From Rhineura floridana (lineage: Eukaryota; Chordata; Lepidosauria; Squamata; Rhineuridae), in NCBI RefSeq assembly GCF_030035675.1, contig NC_084493.1:21677822-21741821 (forward strand): a DNA stretch of 64,000 bases, written 5' to 3'. This document shows, one piece after another, positions 46,314 through 57,600 of this stretch. Each line of letters begins with the position of its first letter. The stretch's first letter is position 1. Below the pieces are notes generated by a model that saw only the letters and a list, made by a program, of their open reading frames with translations, ran no database searches and was not told the origin of the DNA. The translations under genes and the position numbers were made by a program.

Positions 46314-46430
46314 CAGAGCTTGGAAAAGTTACCTTTTTTAAACTACAACTCCCATCAGCCCCAGCCAGCATGGCCTCTGGATTGGGCTGATGGGAGTTGT
46401 AGTTCAAAAAAGTAACTTTTCCAAGCTCTG
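46314..46430. mobile_element. Family E fold-back hAT-like MITE, perfect target duplication
   Basis: 117 bp. CAGAGCTTGGAAAAGTTAC and GTAACTTTTCCAAGCTCTG are exact complements and the arms extend nearly to the centre. Flanks GATGCTAT (46306-46313) and GATGCTAT (46431-46438) are identical. The inner arms share CTACAACTCCCATCAGCCC with family B. Confidence 0.92.
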
Positions 46431-46489
46431 GATGCTATACACATCTTTCAGCAGCTTGGTGTCTTTCAACTTAGGGAGCAAGCAAAGAT

Positions 46490-47215
46490 AGTGAGTAGAG
46501 GTTCTCCTCCAGAGGTGCCCATTGGGACTGGTGAGGCAGAAGGCAGGGAGCCCAAAGAGAAGGTGGAGCCAGAGCCAAAGACTAGGGATGGAAGGATCTG
46601 TCAGTTTTGGTTCTCTCCGTTTCTCATTTTTTCCAATCTTAAATTCGGTTCTCCACATTTCTGCTGCAATTTACAAATTTTTGTTTTTAAAAATCCCCAT
46701 AAAAATTATCCAGCATTTTAGCGAGAATTTCTCCTACTAAACACATTCTAGGATGCAGTTTTGATGAATATACACATTTTTGCAAGCATTTCTCCAAATG
46801 TAATGCATTTTTGTATGTAATTTTCATGCATATATTCATTTTTATGCACACTTTCTCCTAATATATGCATTTTTGCAAACATTGCTTAGTTGGAGAACTG
46901 CATCGCAAAATTTAAATAAGTGTAAATTTTGAAGGACGGCTCTGTTTCGGTTCTCGTGTTGCTTTGGAAAGTGCGGATTTGATAAATTCAGCTTTAAATG
47001 CAAACAGAAACAAATTTCTCGCCCATCCCTACCCATGACAGGCAGAGCCAAATTGTAGTTTTGCCCTCATCCTTCTCCCTGTTGATTTCTACAAGGGATC
47101 CAATGAGAGAGAGAAGCTGACAGGCAGTGCCATCCCCTGTAAGCAGGAAGGCAGGCATGTGGCAGCTGGCAAACTGAGGTTGGGGGCAGTGCCCCACATG
47201 CCCTAATGGAGCAGC
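46490..47215 (-). repeat. Unclassified dispersed repeat split by family A
   Basis: Left part has GGGAGCCCAAAGAGAAGGTG, right part GACAGGCAGAGCCAAATTG and GAAGCTGACAGGCAGTGCC. The family A copy sits between them. Confidence 0.65.
46583..47031 (+). mobile_element. Family A hAT-like MITE, full length, with target duplication
   Basis: 449 bp, ends TAGGGATGG and CCATCCCTA. Flanks CCAAAGAC and CCCATGAC match at 6 of 8; the uninterrupted relatives of the host repeat read CCAATGAC-like here. Internal CATTTTT units are spaced 31 bp. Confidence 0.85.
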
Positions 47216-47779
47216 CTTCACTGTTCTCCCCCTCCCTCTCTCAGGGTCACCCGATAATTGCCAGTAAATTCAGGGCAGACAAAAGAAGCCCCCTCTTTAC
47301 ACAAAGCACAATCATCTGATTGTGATCCATCGCCCCAAGAGGTGCTTTCACATATTCAAAAAGCAGGGTAAACATTTGCTAAAAATGAAAATAACACAGG
47401 GCCTCAAGGATACAGCCATTTAAAAAAAAAATCAGGATGACAAAATAACTGGGATGTAGCACAGATAGGGACAAAGGATTTGCCTGCAAAGGAGAGGGTA
47501 TTGGGAGGGACAAAAGACTTTTCTGTGCATGAAAAACATAAGAGTCCAAAATGGCTTGGAAGCAGCTTGGGAGATAGACCCATTGACTGACTCATCGATA
47601 TGTTTGACGTTTATCATTGACAGTAACAACAAGCTGCTCTCCAACGCCAGCTACTTGACATGGTCAAAGCAGAAAGGTTCAGAGAGCGAAAGAAATAAGA
47701 GTTGTAATTGAAAGGCTGAAGTGTTGCTCCCCTGAAAAAGTCAATTTGTAGCGCATATTTTGACCTAGCCTGTCCTGAT

Positions 47780-47855
47780 GTTGGGAAATTTAGGAGAGAC
47801 AAAAGAAAGTACTTCTTCACTCAGCACATAATTAAGCTATGGAATCATGGCATGG
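47780..47855 (+). mobile_element. CR1-type LINE fragment
   Basis: Encodes RRDKRKYFFTQHIIKLWN, the conserved CR1 C-terminal stretch also seen at 10690-10740. A related scrap (GRQKKPPLYTKHN-like) lies at 47262-47320. Confidence 0.5.
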
Positions 47856-47979
47856 GCAGAAAGAGTTACTTTCCCCTCCCCACCCTGCAGTCTTAATCCT
47901 GATTGCACAGCTCCCCCTGGAGCAGCTATTGCTCAAGAAAAAACAAATAGACATGTTAAATACATGCACACATTTAACA

Positions 47980-48150
47980 TAGGGGAAGGGCCATAGTCAA
48001 TGGCAGAGCATCTGCTTTGCTTCAGTCTCCAGTGGCATCTCCAGGTAGGGCTGGCAGAGAACCTTGACTGAAACATTGCCAGGCAATATAGACAGTACTG
48101 AGCTAGGTGGACCATTGGTGTGACTCTGTATAAGGCAGCTTCCTGCAGAG
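47980..48150 (+). mobile_element. tRNA-Ala-derived SINE
   Basis: GGGGAAGGGCCATAGTCAAT, GCATCTGCTTTGC, GGCATCTCCAGGTAGGGCTG and ATAAGGCAGCTTCCTGC. The B box region is deleted. Confidence 0.72.
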
Positions 48151-48176
48151 CATAATGTCTACGGTGGCCCTGAGGT

Positions 48177-48591
48177 GCGGGATGGGGAAGAGATTCATTT
48201 GGGCCTAATTCACACTTCCCAAAGCAGTGCAGAAACTGAAATGCAGCTACCCTTAGAAAATGTGCCTTTCTCCAAGTTCTGTGGAGCCATTCTCCAGCCA
48301 AAAGATGTGAACAAAAATGTGCACATCAGGAGAAGTGTGCGTAAAAATGCATACATTTGTGAAAATTACACACAAAAATTCATTATATTGGTGGGCCATT
48401 GCAAACTGTATATATTAGGCATAATTGCATAGTTATGTTATCTGTTAAGAGTCACACACTAAAACGCTGGTGAATTTTCATGAGGCCATTTTAAAAATAG
48501 CAAATTGAGGCAGAAATGTGGCAAACTGAATTTGAGATTGGAAAAATGAGACACCGAGAGAAACGGACATTGATGGATTTGCCCCTTGGTA
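48177..48591 (-). mobile_element. Family A hAT-like MITE
   Basis: GGGATGGGGAAGAGATTCAT at the left; AAAACGCTGGTGAATTTTCA and GAGAAACGGACATTGATGG toward the right. Confidence 0.7.
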
Positions 48592-48687
48592 CCTGAGCTT
48601 CTTTGCTTTGATCAAGCAAGCCAGCCAGATCTTAGGCTTGACTTAAGGGGATGTGCTAACAGGGTACAAGCAGCCTTGATCTAGCGC

Positions 48688-48812
48688 AATATTTGTAGCC
48701 CTCCAGAAGTTGTTGGACTCCAACTTCCATCAGCTCCAGCCAACATAGCCAATGGTGAGGGATGGTGGGAGTTGTAGTCCAGCAACATCTGGAGGGCCAC
48801 AGGTTTCTCACT
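48688..48812. mobile_element. Family B fold-back MITE
   Basis: TTGTAGCCCTCCAGAAGTTG and CAACATCTGGAGGGCCACAG arms around CCAACATAGCCAATGG. Confidence 0.7.
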
Positions 48813-48832
48813 CTTGTTCTATCTCATAAATA

Positions 48833-48971
48833 AGGAATGGGGAACTTTTGGCCCTCCAGATATTGCTGAACTACAACTCCCATCAACCCTACCGAGCATG
48901 GCCCAGTAGCCAGGGCTGATGTGAATTGTAGTTCAGCATCATCTGGAGGGCCAAAGGTTCCCCACACCTAC
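48833..48971. mobile_element. Family B fold-back MITE with perfect target duplication
   Basis: Arms GGGGAACTTTTGGCCCTCC and GGAGGGCCAAAGGTTCCCC. Flanks CATAAATA (48825-48832) and CATAAATA (48972-48979) are identical. Confidence 0.85.
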
Positions 48972-49608
48972 CATAAATATTGAGACTGAAATTCTGTGCT
49001 TGCTTCCATGGGAACAAGCCCCACTGAAGATGGCATGACTTACTCCTGAGAAAACATGCATAGGATTGAACTGCTTGTGCTGTTTTTCCAATGTGGAAGC
49101 ATATATTCAAGATCACTTAATGCAGCTCAGCAATGATCTTTGCTGGAAGTGTTGGGATGCAACTCAGCTTGATGGGGTCTGCATGGGGAAAGGGTAGATA
49201 GAGAGGGGAATCTCAAAGCTTCCTAGACTGTCCTTCTGACCTAGCCTGCGCTGACCTTCCTCCAGGTTTGTAAACTGATACAGTTAGGGTTGCTGACATC
49301 ATTTCCTGTTCCTCCCCTCTTCTTTGTCCCACCTTGGGTGTGGAGACATCTTTCCTTTGTCTCTCTCTTTCCTGCAGAGATGGAAGAGAAGCATGTCTTT
49401 TTGCATCTCCGACTTTAGATAGCTAAAGCTAGGATCTTTCCTATCAAGGATATACTTCCTACAATAAAAATAAGCAAATGTTATTGTTTTCCTAAACCCA
49501 AAGTCACAGTGTGATTATATCTAGGGTAAAGTGTGCTCCTTCAACAGGGATCCTGTTAACAGTTCAGCATCTACCAGCAAATGCTACAGTCTTAACGAGA
49601 CAACTTTT

Positions 49609-49772
49609 CAGTTCAGACTGGTGGCTCCATTGTCAGTGGGGCAGTGAATCCGTTCTGGGCTTTAGTCTGAACATTCAAGCTGTCCAAGGTGTTGGACAGC
49701 TCCTTGAATGTTCAGATCAAAACCCAGAGCGGATTCACTGCCCCACTGACATCGAAGCTACAGCCTGCATTG
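49609..49772. mobile_element. Family D fold-back hAT-like MITE with target duplication
   Basis: CAGTTCAGACTGGTGGCTCC at the left; CTGTCCAAGGTGTTGGACAG at the centre. Flanks CAACTTTT and CAGCCTTT match at 6 of 8. Confidence 0.82.
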
Positions 49773-50424
49773 CAGCCTTTGGCACTGTAATTAACAGGTG
49801 ACTGTTATTTTCAGCGTTATGAGCTAGAATGAGGATTCTAATCTGAAAGAGAAAGACATGCTGGTAGCACAGAGACAGCAAGCAGCTGGTCTGAAAGAGG
49901 GATCAACATGACACCTGTAGCAGCCTAACCTGTCTATTCCTACCTTCTTTTCTAGCCACTCATCCCGGCTCTTTAATACTGGCTGTATCACAGCAACCAT
50001 CATAGCAACCAGGAGGGTCCCCCTCCTGCTAGTCCAGTTGGCAAACAGTTGCTAAGAAACCAACTTGACCTTTCCTCATCCACTTGCAGCAGTTCTCTGT
50101 ACCATCTCCAAATAGCTTGCATGGATTATGAGATAATGTGGAGCCAGACAGTTTGGTAGCCTTTTGGGTGAAGATTAAAGAGCTACTCCCCCCCTTCTGC
50201 TCTGCATACACTGGGAGACACAGAAGTTGCCACAAAGAAAACAAGCCCCGCCCCACCCCGATGTTCCAGTTCTTAGCTCAGCTCAGCTCCTGATGGTGGA
50301 GGATCAGCGTATGAGCTTCAGCGAAAGGATGTGTAAAGCAAATGGCAGCAGGCTCCCTTTACTTTTGTTTTGGTTTTGTGGAAATGTAGATCTGACAAGT
50401 AAAATAAACCTGTGCTTGTACAGT
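49773..50424. other. No gene recognised
   Basis: Anonymous sequence between a family D and a family A element. Confidence 0.4.
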
Positions 50425-50880
50425 ATAGGAATGAAAGAATCTGTCAGTTTTGGTTCTGAGTTTCTCATTTTTTTTCAATCTTAAAGACAGTTCACATTTT
50501 CACAGGAATTTGCAAGCTTTTTTTAAAAAAATCCTCATGTCAGCATTTTAGTGCTAATTTCTCCTAATAAAACACATTTTTGTGTGCAGTTTTGACTAAT
50601 AGACACTTTTTGCAAGCAATGTTCCCTTATATAATGCATTTTTGTATGTTATTTCCCCTATTTATTTTTGGACACAGTGGTTGGAGAGCTGCATTGCAGA
50701 ATTTGGAGAAGTGGAAATTTCAAAGGATTGCTGATTTCAGCATTTCCCCCCCAAAAGTGCAGAATTTGGAAAAGTGCAAATTTTGAAGGGTTGCTAATTT
50801 CAATTTGCATATTTTTTCAAAAAGTGCAAATGAGGTAGTTTCTCATTAACATACAAACAAAATTGAATTGCTCCTCCTGT
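50425..50880 (+). mobile_element. Family A hAT-like MITE with partial internal duplication
   Basis: TAGGAATGAAAGAATCTGTC at the left. Near 50696-50790 the unit 'agaatttggagaagtggaaatttcaaagg' appears twice in diverged form, so this copy carries a local duplication. Confidence 0.72.
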
Positions 50881-50903
50881 AGTTCAGGTTTCTTGACCAC
50901 GGA

Positions 50904-51037
50904 CAGAGGTGGGGGAACCTGCGGCCTGTGATATTTGTGGGGCTCCAAGTTCATCATCCCCAGCCATTATGGCCAATGGTCAGGGGTGATGGGAGCTGTA
51001 ATCTAGCAACATTCAGAGGACCAGATCCCTTACACAG
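50904..51037. mobile_element. Family B fold-back MITE, degraded
   Basis: CAGAGGTGGGGGAACCTGCG at the left, ATGGCCAATGGTCAGGGGTG in the core, GCAACATTCAGAGGACCAG toward the right. Confidence 0.65.
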
Positions 51038-51297
51038 GGAAATGATGCTGCAGGCTATACTCAAAACCATATTTTGAGTATAGGCAGACTGGGCTAGTTT
51101 ATTCTTCATTTACATTTTTGTTGAAATTTCACTTCTGTTCTAGAACAGACAGTCCCAAACAGGTGCTAATTGATCTGTTTCCTGCTCCCTCTGACTCATC
51201 TCTAAGGTTTATTGTTCACATTAAGGTCACCAAAATGCTTTGATAATTGGTGTCCAGGAACCAGCTCTGAGGTCATTAGCTTCACTTCCCTGCGTGG

Positions 51298-51402
51298 TGC
51301 CCTCCAGCTGTTGTTGGACTACAACTCCCAACAATCCCAGCTAGCATGGCCAATAGTCAGTGATGATGGGAACTGTAGTCCAACTAATATCTGACTATGG
51401 CA
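51298..51402. mobile_element. Family B fold-back MITE
   Basis: CCCTCCAGCTGTTGTTGGAC, CATGGCCAATAGTCAGTGAT, GGAACTGTAGTCCAACTAAT. Outer ends eroded. Confidence 0.7.
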
Positions 51403-51689
51403 CATAAAGCCCTAAATGGCTTTGGCTCTACCTGAAAGGCCTCTTTCAGTACTATCCTGCCTGCGATCTGAGATCAGCCAAGCAAGTCCTGTTAATAGTT
51501 TCAACATCAAGGGAGCTCTGGTTAACTGGAACCTGTAGTAGCGGGTCTCCCAGCAGTAGCACCCTGGCTTTAGCTCCCCACTGAGATCAGGCAGGCTGCT
51601 ATACTGAATGTATTCCAGCCACAGCTGAAGACATTTTTATTTCATCGGGCCTTCAGGCAGTAGCAGCAAATGTTCATTACAGATGAAAA

Positions 51690-51925
51690 CTATTGGGTGG
51701 TAGTCAATGCTGGCCGTAACTCAGAGGAGACCCACTGAAGTTAACAGACATGACTTAGAGCAGCCTTTCCCAACTAGTGGGCCACCAGGTGTTGTTGGAC
51801 CACAACTCCCATCAGCCTCAGCCAGCATTGCCAATGGTCAGGAAAGATGGGAATTGTGGTCCAACAACATCTGGTGGCCCACTAGTTGGGAAAGGCTGAC
51901 TTAGTCATACAACCCACTCTGATGA
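51690..51925. repeat. 'Target' palindromic repeat split by a family B fold-back
   Basis: TAGTCAATGCTGGCCGTAAC and GGAGACCCACTGAAGTTAAC on the left, ACTTAGTCATACAACCC on the right. Confidence 0.55.
51761..51898. mobile_element. Family B fold-back MITE with target duplication, nested
   Basis: Ends CAGCCTTTCCCAACTAGTGG and CCACTAGTTGGGAAAGGCTG are perfect complements. Flanks ACTTAGAG and ACTTAGTC match at 6 of 8. It sits within a 'target' palindrome inside an L2. Confidence 0.85.
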
Positions 51926-52060
51926 GAGAGCGTCGAGTTTTTATGTTTTAGTGATTTAATTTTGAAACCATTGTTTTATTATGACATCATAACCAGCTTT
52001 GAAACAATGGGGTGATGGATGGGATATTAAGGTGGACAGATATATAAATAAATAAAACAA

Positions 52061-53001
52061 CCTAGTAGCCAACACCACACTGGTCTCATTTGCATGCAAC
52101 CGTGGCATGAACGAGAAAGCACACCTTTGCCCAGGAAGAACGTTGTGGCTGCTTGGCTCCTCCGCTGCCCTTGCCAGGCTCTCAGACGTTGGGCTTAGCG
52201 CTATGTCAGAACTCAGGCTCCTGGTTTCTCACTCCAAACCAACCAAGGATTGTTCTTGGCTTACTGCTCATGATTTGTTGCAAGAGGGGGCCAAAGTGGC
52301 TGTTATTTGCACCAGCACACTTGCTCATTCACACTAAGCCACGGTTTAGCTTAGCATTACATGGAAACCGAGCGACTGCATGACAGCAACTTCCAGGGAT
52401 TCATTATTGCATTCAGCACAAGTGTTTAACTGGAACACTGCTCAACACTCATCAACCTTGGGCACTTGCTGCTGAGGCCAGTCCTGAACTGCTTCTCAAC
52501 TAAGCTGGGGTATGTGAGGGGGAGGCTTACAGGGCCAGATGCATTGTGAGGCTTAACTGATACTGGTTTTGGCAGCTTCTACACATACTCTCTGAGATGA
52601 CAGCAGTTCTTTGGCCATTCACTTGTCCATCACTCGTATAGAGATAAGCCTGTGGTTTGTTGCAAGTATTGTTACTCCACTTTTTACCAGAAGAGGCTTC
52701 CAAAGCAACTATGCAAGATCAGTGGGAAGGCAGTCCCTTACTTCAGGCTTTCAGTCCAAAACCCCCAATGCAAAAGGGGAACATGACGGGAAGGGAGGAG
52801 GAAAAATGCAAGCTCAGGCGCCGGTTCTTAGGGTTTGCACAACAACCAACCCGGATGAAAAAAGTTCAGATATGCTGATTAAATGGCTGCCAGTACATGG
52901 CAGTTGACAGCCAAGGCAGCTGGGTCTTTCAGCAGAAGTCCTGGAATAATTGGGATGAGCCATAGCATCATAGCTTCCAACAGATGGATTATGCCCTAGG
53001 C
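52061..53001. other. No gene recognised
   Basis: Frames up to 98 codons without known domains. Confidence 0.4.
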
Positions 53002-53110
53002 CAGGGGTGTGAAACTGCCTGCCCCTGGGCCAGATTGCCCAGACAGGACCACAGAAGGGTCCCCATCTGGCCCACATCTTCTCCTCTCCAGCTTTGCCCC
53101 CTGCTCAAGT
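53002..53110 (+). mobile_element. hAT-like fragment, left end
   Basis: CAGGGGTGTGAAACTGCCTG and CTGGGCCAGATTGCC. Right end unclear. Confidence 0.45.
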
Positions 53111-53229
53111 CAGCTGCTAGAAGTGGAGAGGAGAAAAGCAGGTCCCTGTTCACTGCTTCACTCCTTAGGGAGAAAGTCCTTCCAGTACAGTGGACTTCAA
53201 GTACTCTACTTGATGGAAGCCATAGCATG

Positions 53230-53440
53230 CAGTGTTGTCAGTCTGGAGGTGTCCACAATTTGCAGGGAGGTTATACAATATCACATCAAGCAACTATCAT
53301 CTTCCCAGTGCATTTTCTCATCACTTTCCTTATGCAAAAAGTCCTCAAAATGTTTTTGGGAGGGGGCACAAGACTCCTAATCATATTTAATTGCACAACC
53401 TGAATTTGTCAGTGTGCAATTGAATCCCACCTGAAAACAG
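53230..53440. repeat. Dispersed repeat shared with 13330-13620
   Basis: ATGCAAAAAGTCCTCAAAAT and TTTAATTGCACAACCTGAAT, then CAATTGAATCCCACC. Confidence 0.5.
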
Positions 53441-54500
53441 CAAGTCTAGAAGTGCCCCCAGAATCATAATGTTGAAAATATTCCTTCAAGGTTGCTTTAT
53501 TTTTACCTCCTTGAGGGAGCAGAAACATTAAGTGGCCGTTCATCCATAGGAATGGGTAAGTTAACAATACTAAATAAAAGTAGTCTTGTGAATCCAGCAA
53601 ATCCTGCCCTTGAGCTTTGCAGTGAATCCACACTATGTGTGATCAGCTTTGCAGGCTCCTGCCAGCTCCACATTTGGAACAAAAGCACACACGCTAAAGG
53701 GTAATAATTTACACTGCATGGGAAAGTAACAGCAACTTTTAAGAATAGGAAGGCAGAATAATTACTCCTCCTGCCCCCATAGAAACCCAGCATACTGCTC
53801 CAGCAGGGAGGGAAAAGGGAACTCATCCCCAGTTCAGCACTGCCACCTGCTGGCATTTTAGACAAATAAAGGCTCCTGTTATGCACGGAAAGGAAAAGGG
53901 AAATTATGGAAAGGAGTGGAAAGGAAAAGCAGCTTTCTGTATTTGTTTTGTAAAAATAAAGGTGCGCGACAGGGCAGTGGGTGGGTGATATGGAACAATG
54001 CTAGTAAAGTAAAAAAATTCCAGGCTAAAATTTCACTTCTGTCAAGGCAAGCCTACCTTACATGAGTGTTCTAAGGATTTCTGAGATAACAGGAAATTGG
54101 TCTAACATGTGCTGAGTAAATGTCAAATATTGTTAAAACCTCAATGTGTCTATTTCTTACCATTTTTCTCCTGTCCTTTCTCCAAGGTGCACAAGATCCC
54201 CCCCCACACAATTCATATTGCCATCCCTCTCCCTCTCTCTCACTCACACACAATTTTTTCCTGCTCTATTAAGAGTCCTCCAAGAAAAGCAACTGCAGGG
54301 TTGCCCATGTCTCTCCGACTGCTTAATGCGGCACTGGCAATTTGGTTGAGGGAGGGAAATCCATGCCATAACCACAGAACAGAAAGTCAAATTCTACCTC
54401 TGGGTCTCTTGAACCAATAACTCTCATAATTAAAATAGGAAGAAACAATGTTGTTGTTTTTTAAAAGACCCAAGATCACCAATAGATTGATTTTTCTTTG
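53441..54500. other. 3' flank of HEXA, no gene recognised
   Basis: Contains the CTCF-like site at 53840 and a CT/CA-rich tract at 54225-54250. Confidence 0.4.
53840..53854 (-). promoter_or_regulatory. CTCF-like motif just past the HEXA 3' end
   Basis: The minus strand reads GCCAGCAGGTGGCAG, very close to the vertebrate CTCF core. It lies about 650 bp beyond the predicted HEXA cleavage site, a place where a gene-boundary site would be plausible. Motif only; occupancy is unknown. Confidence 0.45.
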
Positions 54501-54516
54501 ATGATACCACTGAAAC

Positions 54517-54522
54517 TTTATT
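54517..54522 (-). promoter_or_regulatory. HEXA: Poly(A) signal of HEXA
   Basis: AATAAA on the minus strand, 68-73 nt after the TGA stop. It implies a short 3' UTR of roughly 90-100 nt ending near 54495. No other consensus signal lies between the stop and this site. Confidence 0.75.
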
Positions 54523-54589
54523 TTTTTAAAAAAACATTCCTAGCCTCTCCATCCCCACAGGAGGAGAACAGGAGCTGGGGGTGCAAAAG

Positions 54590-54653
54590 TCAAAATGCAG
54601 TGTATTCATAGTCACAGTATCCAGTAAACAGGGGCTCTGCCCGGATCCCTCGT
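54590..54653 (-). CDS. HEXA: HEXA terminal coding exon (exon 14) with stop
   Basis: 64 coding nt after acceptor tttgttctctgttgcag. It completes the split Arg codon and encodes [20 protein letters not shown] followed by TGA (54592-54590). It keeps the second C-terminal cysteine, and length and C-terminus align with human residue 529 without gaps. Intron 13 is 3482 bp and holds an antisense-free, same-strand L2 copy plus two CR1 ends and a hAT-like element. Confidence 0.92.
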
Positions 54654-57600
54654 CTGCAACAGAGAACAAAGTAAAACACATCAGTGGAAGATCACACTTA
54701 ATACAAAAAGTAATATGCTCCATAAAGTTGTGCTTGTAAAAAAAGCAAACAATGCTTTTAAGACATCCCCTCACGGCTTTTCTATACCATCAGTCAAACC
54801 ACAAGATTGCAAGGGACGATAACCTTTTGGGGCCAGTGGGCACATTTGGAATTTTCAGAACGTGCTGTGGGCACCAGTCACAAAATGGCTGCCACATCTG
54901 AAAAAGCAGAAAAAGAAATGGGAACATGTGATGGTGCAAGCATGCCCCCCCATGCTTTTTTCCAATGGGGAAAAAGGCATCTACATCAGCCACTGCTGTG
55001 CTCGCTCGCAGAGACAAGCGCTTTGCACCTCTCCTCTGTTTTGAATGGATGGGAGAGTGGGTGTCCAGTCCTGGTGTAATAAATAACAAAGTAATAAATA
55101 ACTGAACAGGAAGAGCAAGTAGTCTCTTGTGCATTGTGGACTTTTGAGGGGCCATTTACTGAGTCTGAGGAACGTGCCTTGCCTGGACTCGGATGGAACA
55201 CCTGCAAAATTGCTCCAGCCTCTAAAAGCAAGGGTGGGAGGCTGTGGCTGTAGCTGGACTCCAACACCCAACAGCCCTGGCCAAAACAGCCAATGGTCAG
55301 AGAAGATGGGAGTTGGAGTCCAGCAACATCTGGAGGGCCACAACCTCCCCACCACTGCTCTAAAGTAATAGTGGCCATTCCTTGGTACAGACAGCTCCTT
55401 TTATTAATCAGGAGCTATTTACCTTATATTTATTTATTTATTATTGTATTTATATCCTGCTCTTCCTTCCAGAAGGAGCCCAGGGCGGCAAACAAAAGCA
55501 CTAAAAACATTTTAAAACTTCATAAAAACAGACTTTAAAATACATTAAAATGAAACATATTTAAAAACATTTTTTAAAAAACCTTTAAAAACATATTTAA
55601 AAAAGAAAAGGTTTAAAAAAGTATTAAAAAGCAATTCCAGCACAGACGCAGATCGGGATAAGGTCTCAACCTAAAAGGGTTGTTGAAAGAGGAAAGTAGG
55701 CACCAAAAAGATAACAGAGATGGCGCCTGTCTAATATTTAAGGGGAGGGAATTCCACAGGGTAGGTGCTGCCACACTAAAGGTCCGTTTCCTATTGCGCT
55801 GAACGAACCTCCTGATAAGATGGTATCTGAAGGAGGCCCTTACCCGCAGAGTGCAGTGATCGACTGGGTATATAAGGGGTAAGACGGTCTTTCAGGTATC
55901 CTGGTCCCGAGCTGTATAGGACTTTGTATACCAAGACTAGAACCTTGCACTTGGCCTGGCAGCAAATGGGCAGCCAGTGCAATTATTTCAGCAGCGGGGT
56001 GACCTGTTGGCGATACCCTGCCCCAGTGAGCAGTCTCGCTGCTGCATTTTGCACCAGTTGCAGCTTCCGGACCAACCTCAAGGGTAGCCCCACACACAGC
56101 ACATCACAGTAATCCAGCCTGAAGGTTACCAGTGCATAGTCAACAATGATCAGGCTATCCCGGTCCAGAAATGGCTGCAGCTGTCTTACCAACCGAAGCT
56201 GGTAAAATGCACTCCTAACCACTGAGGTCACCTGGACCTCTAGTGACAAAGATGAATTGAGGAGCACCCCCAGGCTATGGACCTGCTCTTTCAGACGCAG
56301 TACGACCCCATCCAAAGCAGGCAACTGACCAATTATCCAAAATCGGGAACCACCAACTGACAGCGTCACCGTCTTGCTAGGATTCAGACTAGTTTATTGG
56401 CTCTCATCCAGCCCACCACTGAGTCCAGGCACTGGTCCAGGGCTTGCATGGCCTCTCTCGATTCAGATGTTACAGAGAACTAGAGCTGGGTATTGTCAGC
56501 CTACTGCTGGCACCTCGCCCCAAATCTCCTGATAACCACTCTCAAGGGCTTCATATAGATGTTAAACAGCATAGTGGACAAGATAGTACCCTGCAGCACC
56601 CTGCAGCACAACTGCCAGGGGGCTGAAAGACAATCACCCAATGCTATTATCTGAAAACAACCCTGGAGATAGGATCAGAACCACTGTAAAACAGTGCCTC
56701 CAATACCCATCTCACCAAGTTGGCCGAGAAGGATACCATGGCCAATGGTATTAAGAGCTGCCGAGAGATCAAGTAAGAATAACAGGGTCACACTCCCCCT
56801 GTCCTTCTCCCGATAAAGGTCATCCATCAGGGCGACCAAGGCCGATTCAGTCCCATAACTAATTTTATAGCTAAAATGGAACCTCAGCGTTCAGAGGCCA
56901 CTGAATACCAATTGATATGAGGCGTGCTTGGGGGGAGGAGGCTTCCCAGAAGGATCTGGTTGGAAAAGCAGATGTTAGACTAAATGGACCTTTGATCCAG
57001 CAAGGCTCTTCTCATGATCAAGTTAGCCATGACTGATAACTAAATGGAGCCTCTGTGTTCAATGGCAAAATACTTCAGAATATCAGATGATTCTGGGGAT
57101 ATACAATGAAGAGGGGAGGGCTCAAGCCCTCATGCGGGCTTTCCAGGGGCATCTGGTTGGCCACTGTGGAAAAATGACTAGATGAGCCTTTGGTCTGATC
57201 AAACAAAGCTCTTTTTAATCACGCAAGGAGAGTTGTGGAACCTTGAAAGGATTGCACTATGCATGCTTACTCAGAGGCAAGTCCCATCAAAATGAATGAG
57301 ACTTACATCCAGGTAAGTGTGTATAGCAGTGGTGGGAACCTCTGACCTACAGGGCTAATTAGCTCTATCCATTTGGCCCACAAGACCATTTAGGCCAAGC
57401 CGAGTCAAGCCACACTCACCCGCCCTGCACCTGACATCATATATTTAAGACATTTGCATACCAGTTAACTGTTTGCATTTCTAAGCCATACAGACGATGA
57501 AATAATGAAACAATTAAAATAATCATAAAATCAAACACAACTTTAAAATGCCTGCTGGAACAATAAAGTCTTAGTCTTGCTCCTAAAGTTCAATAAAGAG

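Larger units (their letters stand above)
51400..52060 (+). mobile_element. L2-type LINE 3' end carrying later insertions
   Basis: Left part 51400-51685 has KALNGFGST-like and AFSS-like C-terminal traces. Right part 51935-52060 is a T-rich UTR ending ATATAAATAAATAAAA. Between them sits a 'target' palindrome, which itself holds a family B fold-back (51761-51898). Confidence 0.55.
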
